Source: Agromyces intestinalis (GTDB taxonomy: Bacteria > Actinomycetota > Actinomycetes > Actinomycetales > Microbacteriaceae). Taken from it: a stretch of DNA of 64,000 bases. Every line of letters begins with the position of its first letter. Position 1 is the first letter of the stretch. The notes beneath the pieces were generated by a model. The model was not told the origin of the DNA and made no database searches. It saw only the letters and a program-made list of their open reading frames with translations. Below, piece after piece: positions 41,876 through 50,450 of the stretch. The DNA lies in the NCBI RefSeq assembly GCF_008365295.1, contig NZ_CP043505.1, positions 1,736,001-1,800,000 on the forward strand. Direction: 5' to 3'. Made by a program: the position numbers and the translations under genes.

Positions 41876-42948
41876 CGGCCGATGCGCTCCGTCGACTCGG
41901 CGTCGAAGAGCAGTGTCTTCGCCGTCTGCGGCACGAGCCATCCGGCCGACCCGGGCTCGAGCTCGGTGTCCTCGGGCACGACCACCTGGATGCGATGCTC
42001 GCCCGCGTGCGCGGCGACGAGCAGGCTCGCACCCAGGTTCTCGACCACGCTCACCTCGGCGGCGATCGCACCGGGCTCCTCGGTCGCCGACCAGCGCAGG
42101 TACTCGGGGCGCACGCCCCAGATCACCTGCTGCCCCTCGGTCACGGCGCCCTCCGCCTCAGGGGGCAGCGGCACGCGCGCGCCGTGCACGTCGACCGCGC
42201 CGCCCATGACACGCGCCGGCACCAGGTTCATCGGGTTCGAGCCGATGAACCCGGCCACGAACGTGTTGTTCGGCCGCTGGAACACCTCGCGCGGCGTGCC
42301 GATCTGCTGCAGCTTGCCCTGCTTCATGACCGCGATGCGGTCGGCGAGCGCGAGCGCCTCGGCCTGGTCGTGCGTGACGAACACCGTCGTCACGCCGAGG
42401 TCGCGCTGCAGCTCCTTCAGGAAGGTGCGCGCCTCGAGTCGCAGCCGGGCGTCGAGGTTCGACAGCGGCTCGTCGAGCAGCAGCACGTCGGGCCGGGTGG
42501 CGACCGCGCGCGCGAGCGCGACGCGCTGCTGCTGCCCGCCCGAGAGCTGACCGGGCCGGCGCTCGGTGAGCCCCTGCAGGCTCAGCCCGTCGGCGACCTC
42601 GGTGGCCTTCGCGCGGCGTTCGTCGCGCTTCACACGCTTGATCCGCAACGGGTAGGCGATGTTGTCCGCGACATCCATGTGGGGGAAGAGCGCGTAGTCC
42701 TGGAAGACCATCGCGACGCCGCGCACCCCGGGCTCGGCGTTCGTGACATCCCGGTCGCCGATCACGAGGGTGCCCCCCGTGATCGCCTCGAGGCCCGCGA
42801 TCGAGCGCAGCAGGGTGGTCTTGCCGCAGCCCGACGGGCCGAGCAGGGCGAAGAACTCGCCGTCGCGGATTTCGACGTCGACCTCGTCGACGCCGCGAAC
42901 CCCGCCGGGGTACTCCTTGACGAGTTGGGTGGCGGTGATGCCGGCCAT
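41872..42948 (-). CDS. ABC transporter ATP-binding protein, carbohydrate importer type (UgpC/MsmK/MalK-like)
   Basis: 358-aa ATPase. Walker A LLGPSGCGKTTL, Q-loop VFQDYALFPHMDVADNI, signature LSGGQQQRVALARA, Walker B LLLDEPLSNLD and switch His VTHDQAEALALAD, followed by the C-terminal TOBE/OB regulatory domain (IGSNPMNLVPARV, WGVRPEYLRW). Having its own ATPase inside the sugar operon is less common in actinobacteria, where one shared MsiK often serves several importers. The ATG at 42948 abuts the permease stop. Confidence 0.94.
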   Translation of the reverse strand: MAGITATQLVKEYPGGVRGVDEVDVEIRDGEFFALLGPSGCGKTTLLRSIAGLEAITGGTLVIGDRDVTNAEPGVRGVAMVFQDYALFPHMDVADNIAYPLRIKRVKRDERRAKATEVADGLSLQGLTERRPGQLSGGQQQRVALARAVATRPDVLLLDEPLSNLDARLRLEARTFLKELQRDLGVTTVFVTHDQAEALALADRIAVMKQGKLQQIGTPREVFQRPNNTFVAGFIGSNPMNLVPARVMGGAVDVHGARVPLPPEAEGAVTEGQQVIWGVRPEYLRWSATEEPGAIAAEVSVVENLGASLLVAAHAGEHRIQVVVPEDTELEPGSAGWLVPQTAKTLLFDAESTERIGR

Positions 42949-43805
42949 CAGGACTTGATACCTCCATGGAAGCGGAAACCGAAACGTCGGTTGACGACGA
43001 AGTAGATCACGAGCACCGGCAGCGAGAACAGCAGGGCGAACGTCGAGATGAGGCGCAGGTCGGCCTGGCCGCTCTCGGTGTAGAAGGTGTACATCAGCAC
43101 CGCCGCCGGCTGCAGGTCGGGGCTGCGCAGCAGGATGAACGGCACCAGGAAGTTGCTCCACACCTGCACGATCGTCCAGATCGCGATGAACGCGAGCCCC
43201 GGCCGGGCGATGGGAGCGACGACATCGCGCAGGATGCGGAACGGCCCCGCACCGTAGAGCCGCGCCGACTCCTCGTACGACTTCGGGATCGAATCCATGA
43301 AGTCCTTCAGGATGAAGATCACGGTCGGCAGGATGCCGCCGGCCAGCACCAGCAGCACCCCGACGTAGTTGTTGATCAACCCGAGCTGCGTGATGATCTG
43401 GAACGTCGGCACCATCGCCGCGGTGCCCGTCACGATCGACGAGAGCAGCAGCAGCCCGTAGAGGATGCCATCGCGGCCCGGGATGCGGATACGGCTCATC
43501 GCGTACGCCGCGAGCGCACCCAGCACGATGACGATCAGCATCGTGCCGACGCCGAGCAGCAGCGAGTTGCCGATCGACCGCAGCGCGTACGGGTTCTCGG
43601 CGAGCCGGGTGAAGTTGTCGAGCGTCCAGTCGGGCCATTCGAGCGAGAGCGTCGGAGTCGCGTCGAAGGGTGCCAGCACCAGCCACACCATCGGCAGCGC
43701 GAACGCCAGCCCGACGAACGTGATGACGACGGTGAAGAGCACCCTGGAGACGAAGTACCGCACGCTGCGGTTCCGGGCGACCGTGCGAACCGGGGTCGCG
43801 CTCAT
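42948..43805 (-). CDS. carbohydrate ABC transporter permease (MalG type)
   Basis: 285-aa membrane protein with six TM helices. The EAA loop is seen as YEESARLYGAGPFRILRDVVAPIARPGLAF. It forms the channel with the MalF-type subunit encoded just before it, overlapping its stop by 4 nt. The C-terminal NRRFGFRFHGGIKS is a typical MalG-like end. Confidence 0.93.
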   Translation of the reverse strand: MSATPVRTVARNRSVRYFVSRVLFTVVITFVGLAFALPMVWLVLAPFDATPTLSLEWPDWTLDNFTRLAENPYALRSIGNSLLLGVGTMLIVIVLGALAAYAMSRIRIPGRDGILYGLLLLSSIVTGTAAMVPTFQIITQLGLINNYVGVLLVLAGGILPTVIFILKDFMDSIPKSYEESARLYGAGPFRILRDVVAPIARPGLAFIAIWTIVQVWSNFLVPFILLRSPDLQPAAVLMYTFYTESGQADLRLISTFALLFSLPVLVIYFVVNRRFGFRFHGGIKS

Positions 43806-44749
43806 CGCTTCCTCCTTCCCTGCCGGCGGCCCTGCGCGACGCGCACGTAGCCGAGCGCGATCACGAGGTTGATCAGCAGCATGATGAGCGAGATCGCCGC
43901 GCCCATGCCGAGCTGCCCGCCCGGGATGGCCGTCTTGTAGATGTACACCGACAGGATCTCGGTCCTGCCGTTCGGTCCGCCCGCGGTGACGAGGTACGGC
44001 GTGAACGTGTTGAACGTCCACAGCGTGATGAGCAGCGTGTTCGTGAGGATGTGCCCCTTGATGTTCGGCACGATCACGTCGCGCAGCTGCTGCCACTGCG
44101 ACGCGCCGACCATCTTGGCGCTCTCGATCTGCGTGGGCGGCACGGCGCTCAGCGCCGACGAGAACAACTGCATCGAGAACGCGGTGCCGACCCAGATGTT
44201 GAAGAGGATGATCGCCTCCATCGGGTGGTCGATCAGCCACGCGGTGCCCTGGATGCCGAACAGCTCGTTGACCGTGCCCGACCGCCGGTCGAGCAGCGCG
44301 AGCCACAGGAACGACGCCACCGACGCGGGGATCACCCACGCCGCCAGCACGAGGCCCTCGATGAGCCCCTTCGCCCAGCCGCGCAGGTCGCGGATCGACC
44401 AGGCCAGTCCGAAGCCGATGAGCGTCTGGCCGATGATGCCCGACCCGATCACGAAGATCAGGGTGAGCCAGAGCGAGTTCCAGAAGTCGCCGTCGGTGAG
44501 CGCGTCGAGGTAGTTGTCGAGGCCGACGAACTCGGGCGACGCGGCCTGCAGGCCCGTCAGCCGGTAGTCGGTCATGCCCAGCCAGATGGTCCACAGGGCC
44601 GGGAAGAGCAGGAACACGCCGATCAGGATCAACCCGGGCGCGACGAACAGCCCGGCACGCAGGGTGCCGAGACCGGCGACGTCGTCGGCCCGCCGCCGGC
44701 GGGGAGCAGTCGCGCTCCCCGCCGGCGGCATGGTGGTGCTCGTCGTCAT
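43802..44749 (-). CDS. carbohydrate ABC transporter permease (MalF type)
   Basis: 315-aa membrane protein with six TM helices after a 30-aa basic cytoplasmic leader (TAPRRRRADDV). The EAA loop reads PTQIESAKMVGASQWQQLRDVIVPNIKGHI. Partner of the MalG-type subunit. Start and stop both overlap adjacent genes by a few nt, so expression is tightly coupled. Confidence 0.93.
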   Translation of the reverse strand: MTTSTTMPPAGSATAPRRRRADDVAGLGTLRAGLFVAPGLILIGVFLLFPALWTIWLGMTDYRLTGLQAASPEFVGLDNYLDALTDGDFWNSLWLTLIFVIGSGIIGQTLIGFGLAWSIRDLRGWAKGLIEGLVLAAWVIPASVASFLWLALLDRRSGTVNELFGIQGTAWLIDHPMEAIILFNIWVGTAFSMQLFSSALSAVPPTQIESAKMVGASQWQQLRDVIVPNIKGHILTNTLLITLWTFNTFTPYLVTAGGPNGRTEILSVYIYKTAIPGGQLGMGAAISLIMLLINLVIALGYVRVAQGRRQGRRKR

Positions 44750-46149
44750 CAGTTGCCCGAGATCGCGTCATCCCCGACGATGTCGCTGAGCGAGTCGACG
44801 TAGTCGGCCAGGGCATCGTCCACGCTGGTGCCCGACACCACGTCGAGCGACGCCTGCTGCAGCGCCGTCGAGACCTGCGGGTATGCGGCGAGCGGCGGAC
44901 GGTACGCGGTGATCGGCAGCACCTCTTCGCTCACGAACGTGAGCATCGGGTCGTCGGCGAGCATCTTGTCGTTGACATCGGTTCGGGGCGTGATCGACAG
45001 CGTGCCCGCGTTGCGGGCCTCGAAGGCGTCGGCCGAGTTCATGAACGCGAGCAGCTCCCAGGCCAGCTCGGGGTGCGCGCTGTTCGGGTTGAGCACACGG
45101 CCCGTGCCGCCCGACATCGACACGAAGTCCTGGTCCTTGATGCCCGAGCCGGGCTCCATCGCGGGGATCTTCGTGTAACCGACGATGGTGTCGCGGTCGG
45201 CCATCGGCGCGGTGCCGACACCCTCGGCGGGGTTGATCACGCTCCGCCAGAAGTAGTCGCCCTCGAGCAGGATGCCGATCTGGTTCGCCGCGAACAGCTG
45301 GAACGACGTGTCGCGACCCGCGGCCTCCTGCTGGAGCACGGCGTCGCCGAGCCCCTCGTCGATGTAGATCGTCTTGTACAGGTCGAGCACGTCGCGCAGG
45401 CCGTCGGTGTCGCCGACCCACTTGCCGTCCTCGTAGACCTGCTCACCGGTGCCCACGAGCATCGGCAGCAGCCCTTGCATCGTGGTGGCCTCGCCCATCG
45501 CGGTGCCCGCGTTCAGCTGGATCGGGGTGACCCCGTCGAGCTTCTTCAGTTCGCGCGCGGCGTCGAGCACGTCGGCCCAGCTCTCGGGCTGCCAGTCGGC
45601 GGGCAGGCCCGCCTGCTCGAACAGCGCCGTGTTGTAGTAGAGCACCCGGCCGTCGGCGCCCTGCGGCACGCCGTACCGCTCACCGTCGAACGACAGCGCC
45701 GACTGCACGGCGTCGGGGATCTGGTCCCAGCCGTCCCAGCCGTCGACGGCGTCGCCGCCGACCTCGGCGAGGGGCTTGATGTACCCGGCCTCGGCGAACT
45801 CGCCGACCCAGATGCCGTCCATGCCGATGATGTCGGCACCCTCGCCCGACTGCAGGTCGAGGGCGATCTTCGTCTTGTAGTTCTCGTCGTCGACGCCCTG
45901 CGGCTCGAACTGGACGGTGACGTCCTTGCCGTCCGCCTCCATCGCGGCCTCGAACTCGGGGATCACCCAGTCGGCGATCCAGTCGGCCTCGGCCGCGTTC
46001 TTGCCCCCGGTGATGGCGTTGGCGGTGATGGTGAGCGTGACCGGCCCGTCGTCGGTGGTTTCGGGCTCGGCACTCGAGCAGCCCGCGAGCAGGAGTGCTC
46101 CTGCCGCCGTGAGCGCCAGCGCGGCGGTGGTTCGCCTCTGGTGGATCAT
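44749..46149 (-). CDS. carbohydrate ABC transporter substrate-binding lipoprotein
   Basis: 466-aa extracytoplasmic binding protein. Signal peptide with lipobox LLAGC; solute-binding protein family 1 segments include GADIIGMDGIWVGEFAEAGYIKPL, YGVPQGADGRVLYYNTALFEQAGL and a C-terminal DVVSGTSVDDALADYVDSL. The sugar is unknown; the downstream alpha-mannosidase suggests an alpha-mannoside or related oligosaccharide. GAGAGAGGTC precedes the ATG at 46149. It is followed directly by the two permease genes. Confidence 0.93.
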   Translation of the reverse strand: MIHQRRTTAALALTAAGALLLAGCSSAEPETTDDGPVTLTITANAITGGKNAAEADWIADWVIPEFEAAMEADGKDVTVQFEPQGVDDENYKTKIALDLQSGEGADIIGMDGIWVGEFAEAGYIKPLAEVGGDAVDGWDGWDQIPDAVQSALSFDGERYGVPQGADGRVLYYNTALFEQAGLPADWQPESWADVLDAARELKKLDGVTPIQLNAGTAMGEATTMQGLLPMLVGTGEQVYEDGKWVGDTDGLRDVLDLYKTIYIDEGLGDAVLQQEAAGRDTSFQLFAANQIGILLEGDYFWRSVINPAEGVGTAPMADRDTIVGYTKIPAMEPGSGIKDQDFVSMSGGTGRVLNPNSAHPELAWELLAFMNSADAFEARNAGTLSITPRTDVNDKMLADDPMLTFVSEEVLPITAYRPPLAAYPQVSTALQQASLDVVSGTSVDDALADYVDSLSDIVGDDAISGN

Positions 46150-46223
46150 CTTCGACCTCTCTCTCGATGCGACCGGCCCGGATAGGGCCGACGTGGTGCT
46201 GGTGGTGTGGTGCGATCGTGGTG

Positions 46224-47441
46224 TCAGGGGTGGGTCGGCGGGCTCTCGCGGTCGGTCGCGGCTTCGCTCTCCGCCGCGATCGGCGCGCCCATCGAGTCGG
46301 CGAGGCGGCGGAGCATCCGCTGGCCGACCCGCAGATCGTCGGCGGCCTCGGCCGCTGACGACGCACTGCCCGGAACCCCCGGATGCCCCGCGACGAGCGC
46401 CGCGAACGACCGCAGCTCGTGCTCGAACGCCTCCTCCTGCATCCACTCGGTCTCGGACCGGCGGCTGCCGAGCGGTTCGACCCGCTCGGCGACGGTCAGC
46501 ACGGTGGGCGCGTTGAGCACGTACGGCACGGCGAAGCGCAGCGACACCGTGCCGGTCGCGTGGTGGAAGGTGACGGTCTCGCGGTACTCGGGATAGTCGG
46601 GGATGAAGTGCCAGTCGATCGACCACGGCACCTCGGCGTACGCGGCGAGGCGGCCGCCGAGCGACAGCGAGCCGGGGAATCCGCCCCACTGCTGCGCGCG
46701 CTCGACCGTGCCGATGCCGCCGACGAGGCGGCGCAGCAGCGCGATGTCGTGGATGACCGAACCCAGCACGACGTTCGTGTACAGCCTGGGCAGGGGGTCG
46801 GGTGCCGCGCCGATCGCGCGCTCGACGATGGCGGCGGTGCGGTCGGCGAGCTCGGATGCCACGTCGCCGGGGATGTCCGTCGGCGGCGGCGCCAGGCGCG
46901 CGAACGCGAGCTGCGCGCCGTCGGCCGGGTGCAGCACCTCCACGGTGACCGCGCGCAGCTCGACGCCGGCGAGCAGGTCGGCGGCCGCGCGGGTCGCCGG
47001 GTCGTACTCCTTCATGTAGCCGACGCGCAGCTCGGCGGCGAGGTCGGCTCCGCGACGGGCGGCGGATGCCTCGAGCTCCTCGATCTCGCCGAGCGAGAAG
47101 GCGAGCGGCTTCTCGGCGAGCACGCGGATGCCCGCATCGAGCAGCCGGCCCACATCGCCCGCGTGCGAGCCCGAGGTCGCCAGCACCGCGCCGTCGACCC
47201 GCACGTCGCCGGCGTCCCGGGCCGCGAGGAGCGCGTCGAGCGACGAGAACCCCTGCACCCCCACGCCCGCTTCGCGGGCGAACTCGGCCGCGCGCGCCGC
47301 CGAGAGGTCGACCACCGCCGTGAGCTCGACCAGGTCGCGATTGCGGCGGATGAGCGGCAGGTGCACGCTCTGGCTGATGCCGCCGAGCCCGATGACGGCG
47401 ATCGCGACCCGCGGTGCCCCGGTCTGCGACGTTCCGCTCAT
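46224..47441 (-). CDS. Gfo/Idh/MocA-family oxidoreductase
   Basis: 405-aa NAD(P)-dependent sugar or polyol dehydrogenase. Rossmann motif AVIGLGGISQSVHLP at the N terminus and the family lysine in LAEKPLAFS; the C-terminal domain carries VIHDIALLRRLVGG with the usual catalytic His/Asp region. Related enzymes oxidise inositol, glucose or sugar acids, so this may supply the IolG-like step missing from the iol block at 25-30 kb; that is inferred. The start overlaps the preceding isomerase gene (ATGA). Confidence 0.9.
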   Translation of the reverse strand: MSGTSQTGAPRVAIAVIGLGGISQSVHLPLIRRNRDLVELTAVVDLSAARAAEFAREAGVGVQGFSSLDALLAARDAGDVRVDGAVLATSGSHAGDVGRLLDAGIRVLAEKPLAFSLGEIEELEASAARRGADLAAELRVGYMKEYDPATRAAADLLAGVELRAVTVEVLHPADGAQLAFARLAPPPTDIPGDVASELADRTAAIVERAIGAAPDPLPRLYTNVVLGSVIHDIALLRRLVGGIGTVERAQQWGGFPGSLSLGGRLAAYAEVPWSIDWHFIPDYPEYRETVTFHHATGTVSLRFAVPYVLNAPTVLTVAERVEPLGSRRSETEWMQEEAFEHELRSFAALVAGHPGVPGSASSAAEAADDLRVGQRMLRRLADSMGAPIAAESEAATDRESPPTHP

Positions 47442-48349
47442 GCGAACCACCGACGCAGGCGCTCGCGGTTGTCGATCTGGTCCTGGCGGGCGCGGTCGAC
47501 GTCGGCCGCATCCTGCAGGATGACGTCCTGCTCGACCACGAGCCATCCGTCGAACCCCGACGCGACGATCTCGTCGACGATCCGGTCGACCGCGAGATCG
47601 CCGTCGCCGAGGCGCACGAACATGCGCTGCTCCCACACCTCGTGCAGCGGGTCGGCGGAGCCGGCCGCACGTGCGAGCACCGACCGGTCGGCGTCCTTCA
47701 GGTGCACGTGGTTGATGCGCGACCGCCACCGGCCGAAGTCGGCCACCGGGTCGCCGCCGCCGATGAGCAGGTGCCCGGTGTCGAAGGTCAGGTCGACGTC
47801 GGTATCGGCGAGGAAGCGCTCGATCTCGTGCGGGGTCTCGACGTAGGTGCACGCGTGGTGGTGGAACGTGGGCTCCAGGCCCGCGGCGCGCACGCGCGCC
47901 GCCACGACGCCGACGCGATCGGCGAAACGCCGCCACGCGGCATCCGACAGCTCGAGATCCGCGCCGCCGCCCGGCCGCGCGTTGCGCTCGGCCGAACCCG
48001 AGTCGGCGATCGTGGGCTTCGGCGCGCGCTCGGGATCGGCTTCGGCCGCGGCGCGGAAGATCGCGAGCGCCGCGTCGAGCCCCTCGAGGGATGCCTCGAA
48101 CGCGGCATCGTCACCGGCACCGAACGGCAAGTCGACCCATCCCCCGGCCAGCCCGAGCCGGTGCGCCCCGAGGTTCGCCGCGATCGAGTCGGCGTCGCCC
48201 AGCAGGCCGATCGGCCCGAGATCGATGCCCTCGTAGCCGGCCTCGGCGACCCATGCGGCGAGCTGCTCGCCATCGGGCAGCGGCACGAGGTCGGGCCGGG
48301 ACAGACCGAAGACGCCATAGCTGACGGGCGCATTCGCAAGTCGGATCAC
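47438..48349 (-). CDS. TIM-barrel sugar isomerase/epimerase (IolE-like)
   Basis: 303-aa AP-endonuclease-2-fold protein (xylose isomerase-like TIM barrel). Metal and substrate residues appear in FHHHACTYVETPHEIERFL, LTFDTGHLLIGGGDPV, INHVHLKDAD and VVEQDV. The family includes inosose dehydratase (IolE) and several ketose 3-epimerases; the N terminus NAPVSYGVFG supports a sugar-modifying enzyme but does not settle which. First gene of the long leftward operon, starting at a GTG with GAGGACC upstream. Confidence 0.88.
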   Translation of the reverse strand: MIRLANAPVSYGVFGLSRPDLVPLPDGEQLAAWVAEAGYEGIDLGPIGLLGDADSIAANLGAHRLGLAGGWVDLPFGAGDDAAFEASLEGLDAALAIFRAAAEADPERAPKPTIADSGSAERNARPGGGADLELSDAAWRRFADRVGVVAARVRAAGLEPTFHHHACTYVETPHEIERFLADTDVDLTFDTGHLLIGGGDPVADFGRWRSRINHVHLKDADRSVLARAAGSADPLHEVWEQRMFVRLGDGDLAVDRIVDEIVASGFDGWLVVEQDVILQDAADVDRARQDQIDNRERLRRWFA

Positions 48350-48406
48350 GGAGGTCCTCTCGACGGGTCGGCCCGCTACCCTGCGAGCCCGCGTGTCACG
48401 TTACTA

Positions 48407-48427
48407 GGTTCTGACATATTTACAACC
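48407..48427 (-). promoter_or_regulatory. AT-rich imperfect palindrome in the sugar-operon promoter region
   Basis: GGTTCTGACATATTTACAACC stands out in a GC-rich context (GGTT ... AACC arms). On the minus strand it reads TTGTAAATATGTCAG, sharing TTGTAA with the iolC site. A possible GntR/HutC operator or promoter core. Confidence 0.4.
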
Positions 48428-48622
48428 GCACATGCGAACTTCGAGCCCGGCGCCGCCGCCCCGCCGCCGCCTCGACGCCGCCTCGACGCCGCCTGTTCAT
48501 CGTTTGGACGCGATTCGGCGCGGCATCCGACCGATGGCAGCCGAATCGCGTCCGATCGCCGGAGTAATCGCGTCGGATCGCCGGAGTACCCGCGTCGGAC
48601 CCGTCCGCGGACGACCGCGGCG
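48428..48622. other. spacer without a recognisable gene
   Basis: Between the divergently oriented sugar-operon promoter and the 3' end of the 216-aa hypothetical gene. It holds imperfect repeats (GCCGCCTCGACGCCGCCT; ATCGCGTCGGATCGCCGGAGTA in two versions at about 48555-48605) but no supported ORF. Confidence 0.6.
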
Positions 48623-48623
48623 A

Positions 48624-49274
48624 TCAGCCCCAGTAGTTGGCGAACGGGTTCTCGAGCTCTTCGCGCCGCTCCTCGGCGCGCCGCACCGCGAGGTCGAGGT
48701 CGTCGGCGAGCTCGCGCATCCGCTGCGGGCGGGCGAGTTCGTACTCGGCATCGATCGGGATATCGGGCCACTCGCGATCGAGTCGCTGCTCGATGACTTC
48801 GCCGATCTGCTCCCACGCCGCGTCGCGCGCCCGGACGGCGAGGTCGCGCAGATACTCGGGATCCTCGCGCTTCGTCCAGAGCGCCTTGGCGACCGCCGCG
48901 TACACCTTCTCGCGGCGGCGCAGGTTCATGGTGTCGCCGCGGTGGTAGTCGTGCTGGTGCTTGCCCACTCCGTCGCGGCTCGCGGCGGCATCGCGTTCGG
49001 CCGCGGAATGCTCGGCGGTCTCGTCGGCCTCGTGCACGAGCTCGCGCAGCACCTCGCGTGCCGCCGCGACCGCGCGGTCGTCGTTCCAGGGTTCGTCGCC
49101 GCGCAGCGCCTGCACGATGAACCGGTTCGTGAGGGCCATGCGACCCGATGCTTCGGCGAGCAGCACACCCTCCTCGATCATGTCCTCGATCGGCGAGGGC
49201 ACGACCTCGGGCAGCGCGTTGCGATCGAACGGCTTGAATCGCTTACCGCGCCTGCGCGCGAACCACCAGGGCAT
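48624..49274 (-). CDS. conserved actinobacterial protein of unknown function
   Basis: 216-aa soluble protein, strongly charged and largely helical (LRRREKVYAAVAKALWTKREDPEYLRDLAVRARDAAWEQIGEVIEQRLD). It opens with MPWWFARRRGKRFKPFDRN and ends NPFANYWG. It resembles a conserved hypothetical found in Microbacteriaceae, with no catalytic motif visible. The ATG at 49274 has GGAGG upstream and is preferred to the GTG 6 nt earlier. Confidence 0.75.
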   Translation of the reverse strand: MPWWFARRRGKRFKPFDRNALPEVVPSPIEDMIEEGVLLAEASGRMALTNRFIVQALRGDEPWNDDRAVAAAREVLRELVHEADETAEHSAAERDAAASRDGVGKHQHDYHRGDTMNLRRREKVYAAVAKALWTKREDPEYLRDLAVRARDAAWEQIGEVIEQRLDREWPDIPIDAEYELARPQRMRELADDLDLAVRRAEERREELENPFANYWG

Positions 49275-49458
49275 GCGCACCTCCGAATTCCACCCGCTCC
49301 GAGCCTACGGCCCGACCCGCCCGCTCGCGAGGTCGCGGGCACTCGTCGTGCGCCCGCCTCCGCCGCGCCACTTCGGCCCCCTCCGCGCCATCCGGGCTGG
49401 CGCAGACCCCGCCGAACTGGGGCAGTGACCGAGCAACGCACGAGAGCGTCGCACGCGC

Positions 49459-49707
49459 TCACGCGGCGGATGCGCCGCCCGGGCAGTGCAGCTGGGTACG
49501 CGGCGCCGACCGATCGATGACGTGGTCGGCCATCGCTTGGCCGCAGATCGGGCAGGTGGGCGGCGCGGGCGGTTCGGATGCCTCGTCGTACGGGCCGAGC
49601 GGCGGCGGCCCGATCCACGGCAGGAGCCTGGCGTTCAACCGGTCGATGAAGCCGGCGTAGCCGCGGCGCGGGGCGGGACCGGATGCATGGTGAGACCGTC
49701 GTGGCAT
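49459..49707 (-). CDS. small putative zinc-ribbon protein
   Basis: 82-aa protein. CPICGQAM followed 20 residues later by LHCPGG gives one CxxC knuckle and a partial second (His-Cys), so a small zinc-binding module is likely. The N-terminal half is basic and Pro-rich. It is divergent from the OhrR-type regulator; TACACT ends 6 nt before its ATG, giving a leaderless promoter that overlaps the operator. Function unknown; it may be a target of the regulator. Confidence 0.6.
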   Translation of the reverse strand: MPRRSHHASGPAPRRGYAGFIDRLNARLLPWIGPPPLGPYDEASEPPAPPTCPICGQAMADHVIDRSAPRTQLHCPGGASAA

Positions 49708-49711
49708 TTGA

Positions 49712-49731
49712 TTAGTGTACTAACGATTAGT
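49712..49731. promoter_or_regulatory. overlapping TTAGT/ACTAA operator between the zinc-ribbon and marR genes
   Basis: TTAGT (49712), ACTAA (49719) and TTAGT (49727) form two overlapping inverted repeats, covering the -10 box of the leftward gene. A likely binding site of the adjacent MarR protein. Confidence 0.65.
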
Positions 49732-49751
49732 TCACACGCGATACTGAAGGC

Positions 49752-50240
49752 ATGGCATCCGAGGCATCCGCGCAGCCCGAGGCATCCGCGCCCGAAGCAT
49801 CCGATCCTGTCGACCTGCTCGCCCTCGAGAACCAGGTGTGCTTCGCGCTCGCCGTCGCATCCCGCGGAGTGATCGGCCTCTACCGCCCGATCCTCGAGCC
49901 GCTCGGCCTCACCCACCCGCAATACCTCGTGATGCTCGCGCTCTGGCAGCGCAGCCCCCGCACCGTGCGCGACCTCGGCGAGGCGCTGCAGCTCGAACCG
50001 GCCACCCTCTCGCCACTGCTGAAGCGCCTCGAGACGCAGGGGTACGTCACGCGCACCCGCAGCCCGCGCGACGAGCGCGCACTCGACGTGGCGCTCACCG
50101 ACTCGGGTCGCGCCCTGCGCGAGCAGGCGCTGCGGATCCCGCCGCAAGTCGTCGACCGGCTCGGCATGAGTCTCGACGAACTCGGCGCGCTGCGCGACCG
50201 GCTCACCGACGTGATCGCGGCGGTGCAGCGGGCGGGCTGA
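49752..50240 (+). CDS. MarR-family regulator, OhrR type
   Basis: 162-aa winged-helix regulator. The N-terminal segment LENQVCFALAVASRGVI carries the reactive Cys position of OhrR (peroxide-sensing), and the HTH reads TVRDLGEALQLEPATLSPLLKRLETQGYV with wing RSPRDERALDV. OhrR releases DNA when its Cys is oxidised by organic hydroperoxides. No ohr peroxidase gene is adjacent, which is unusual. An Ala/Glu/Ser-rich leader of about 20 residues precedes the domain. GATACT ends 6 nt before the ATG (leaderless). Confidence 0.85.
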   Translation: MASEASAQPEASAPEASDPVDLLALENQVCFALAVASRGVIGLYRPILEPLGLTHPQYLVMLALWQRSPRTVRDLGEALQLEPATLSPLLKRLETQGYVTRTRSPRDERALDVALTDSGRALREQALRIPPQVVDRLGMSLDELGALRDRLTDVIAAVQRAG

Positions 50241-50290
50241 GCGCCCGCGCTCTCGCGGCCCCGCGTCTCCCCGTGCGGCAACCCCACCGC

Positions 50291-50405
50291 TCTGCGCCAC
50301 CTTGTCGCTCTCTGCGCCACCTTGTCGCTCTCTGCGCCAGCGGGAGTGGAGCGGGCCTCGGCGAAGCGGCGCAGCAGAGAGTAGGCGACGCCAGGGTGGC
50401 GCAGA
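50291..50405. repeat. TGCGCCACC-box palindromic/tandem element (family E)
   Basis: A 20-nt unit starting TCTGCGCCACCTTG occurs twice in tandem (50291, 50311), a third partial copy follows (50331), and inverted copies GGCGCAGCAGAGAG and GGTGGCGCAGA (50395-50405) complete a nested palindrome. It lies after the marR stop, in a spacer between convergent genes. Confidence 0.75.
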
Positions 50406-50450
50406 CGACGCGCAAGCGGCGCAGCGCGCGCCTCGACCCGGCGGCGCCCC

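Noticed and set aside
36713..42550. 1945-aa plus-strand ORF
   Set aside because: It covers the antisense of GntR, GH38, CehA and ATPase genes, all with intact motifs on the minus strand; the ORF is His/Arg/Glu-rich nonsense.
50291..50339. Short direct repeats that might be a CRISPR array
   Set aside because: Units are adjacent with no spacers, and they pair with inverted copies downstream; no cas genes are present.
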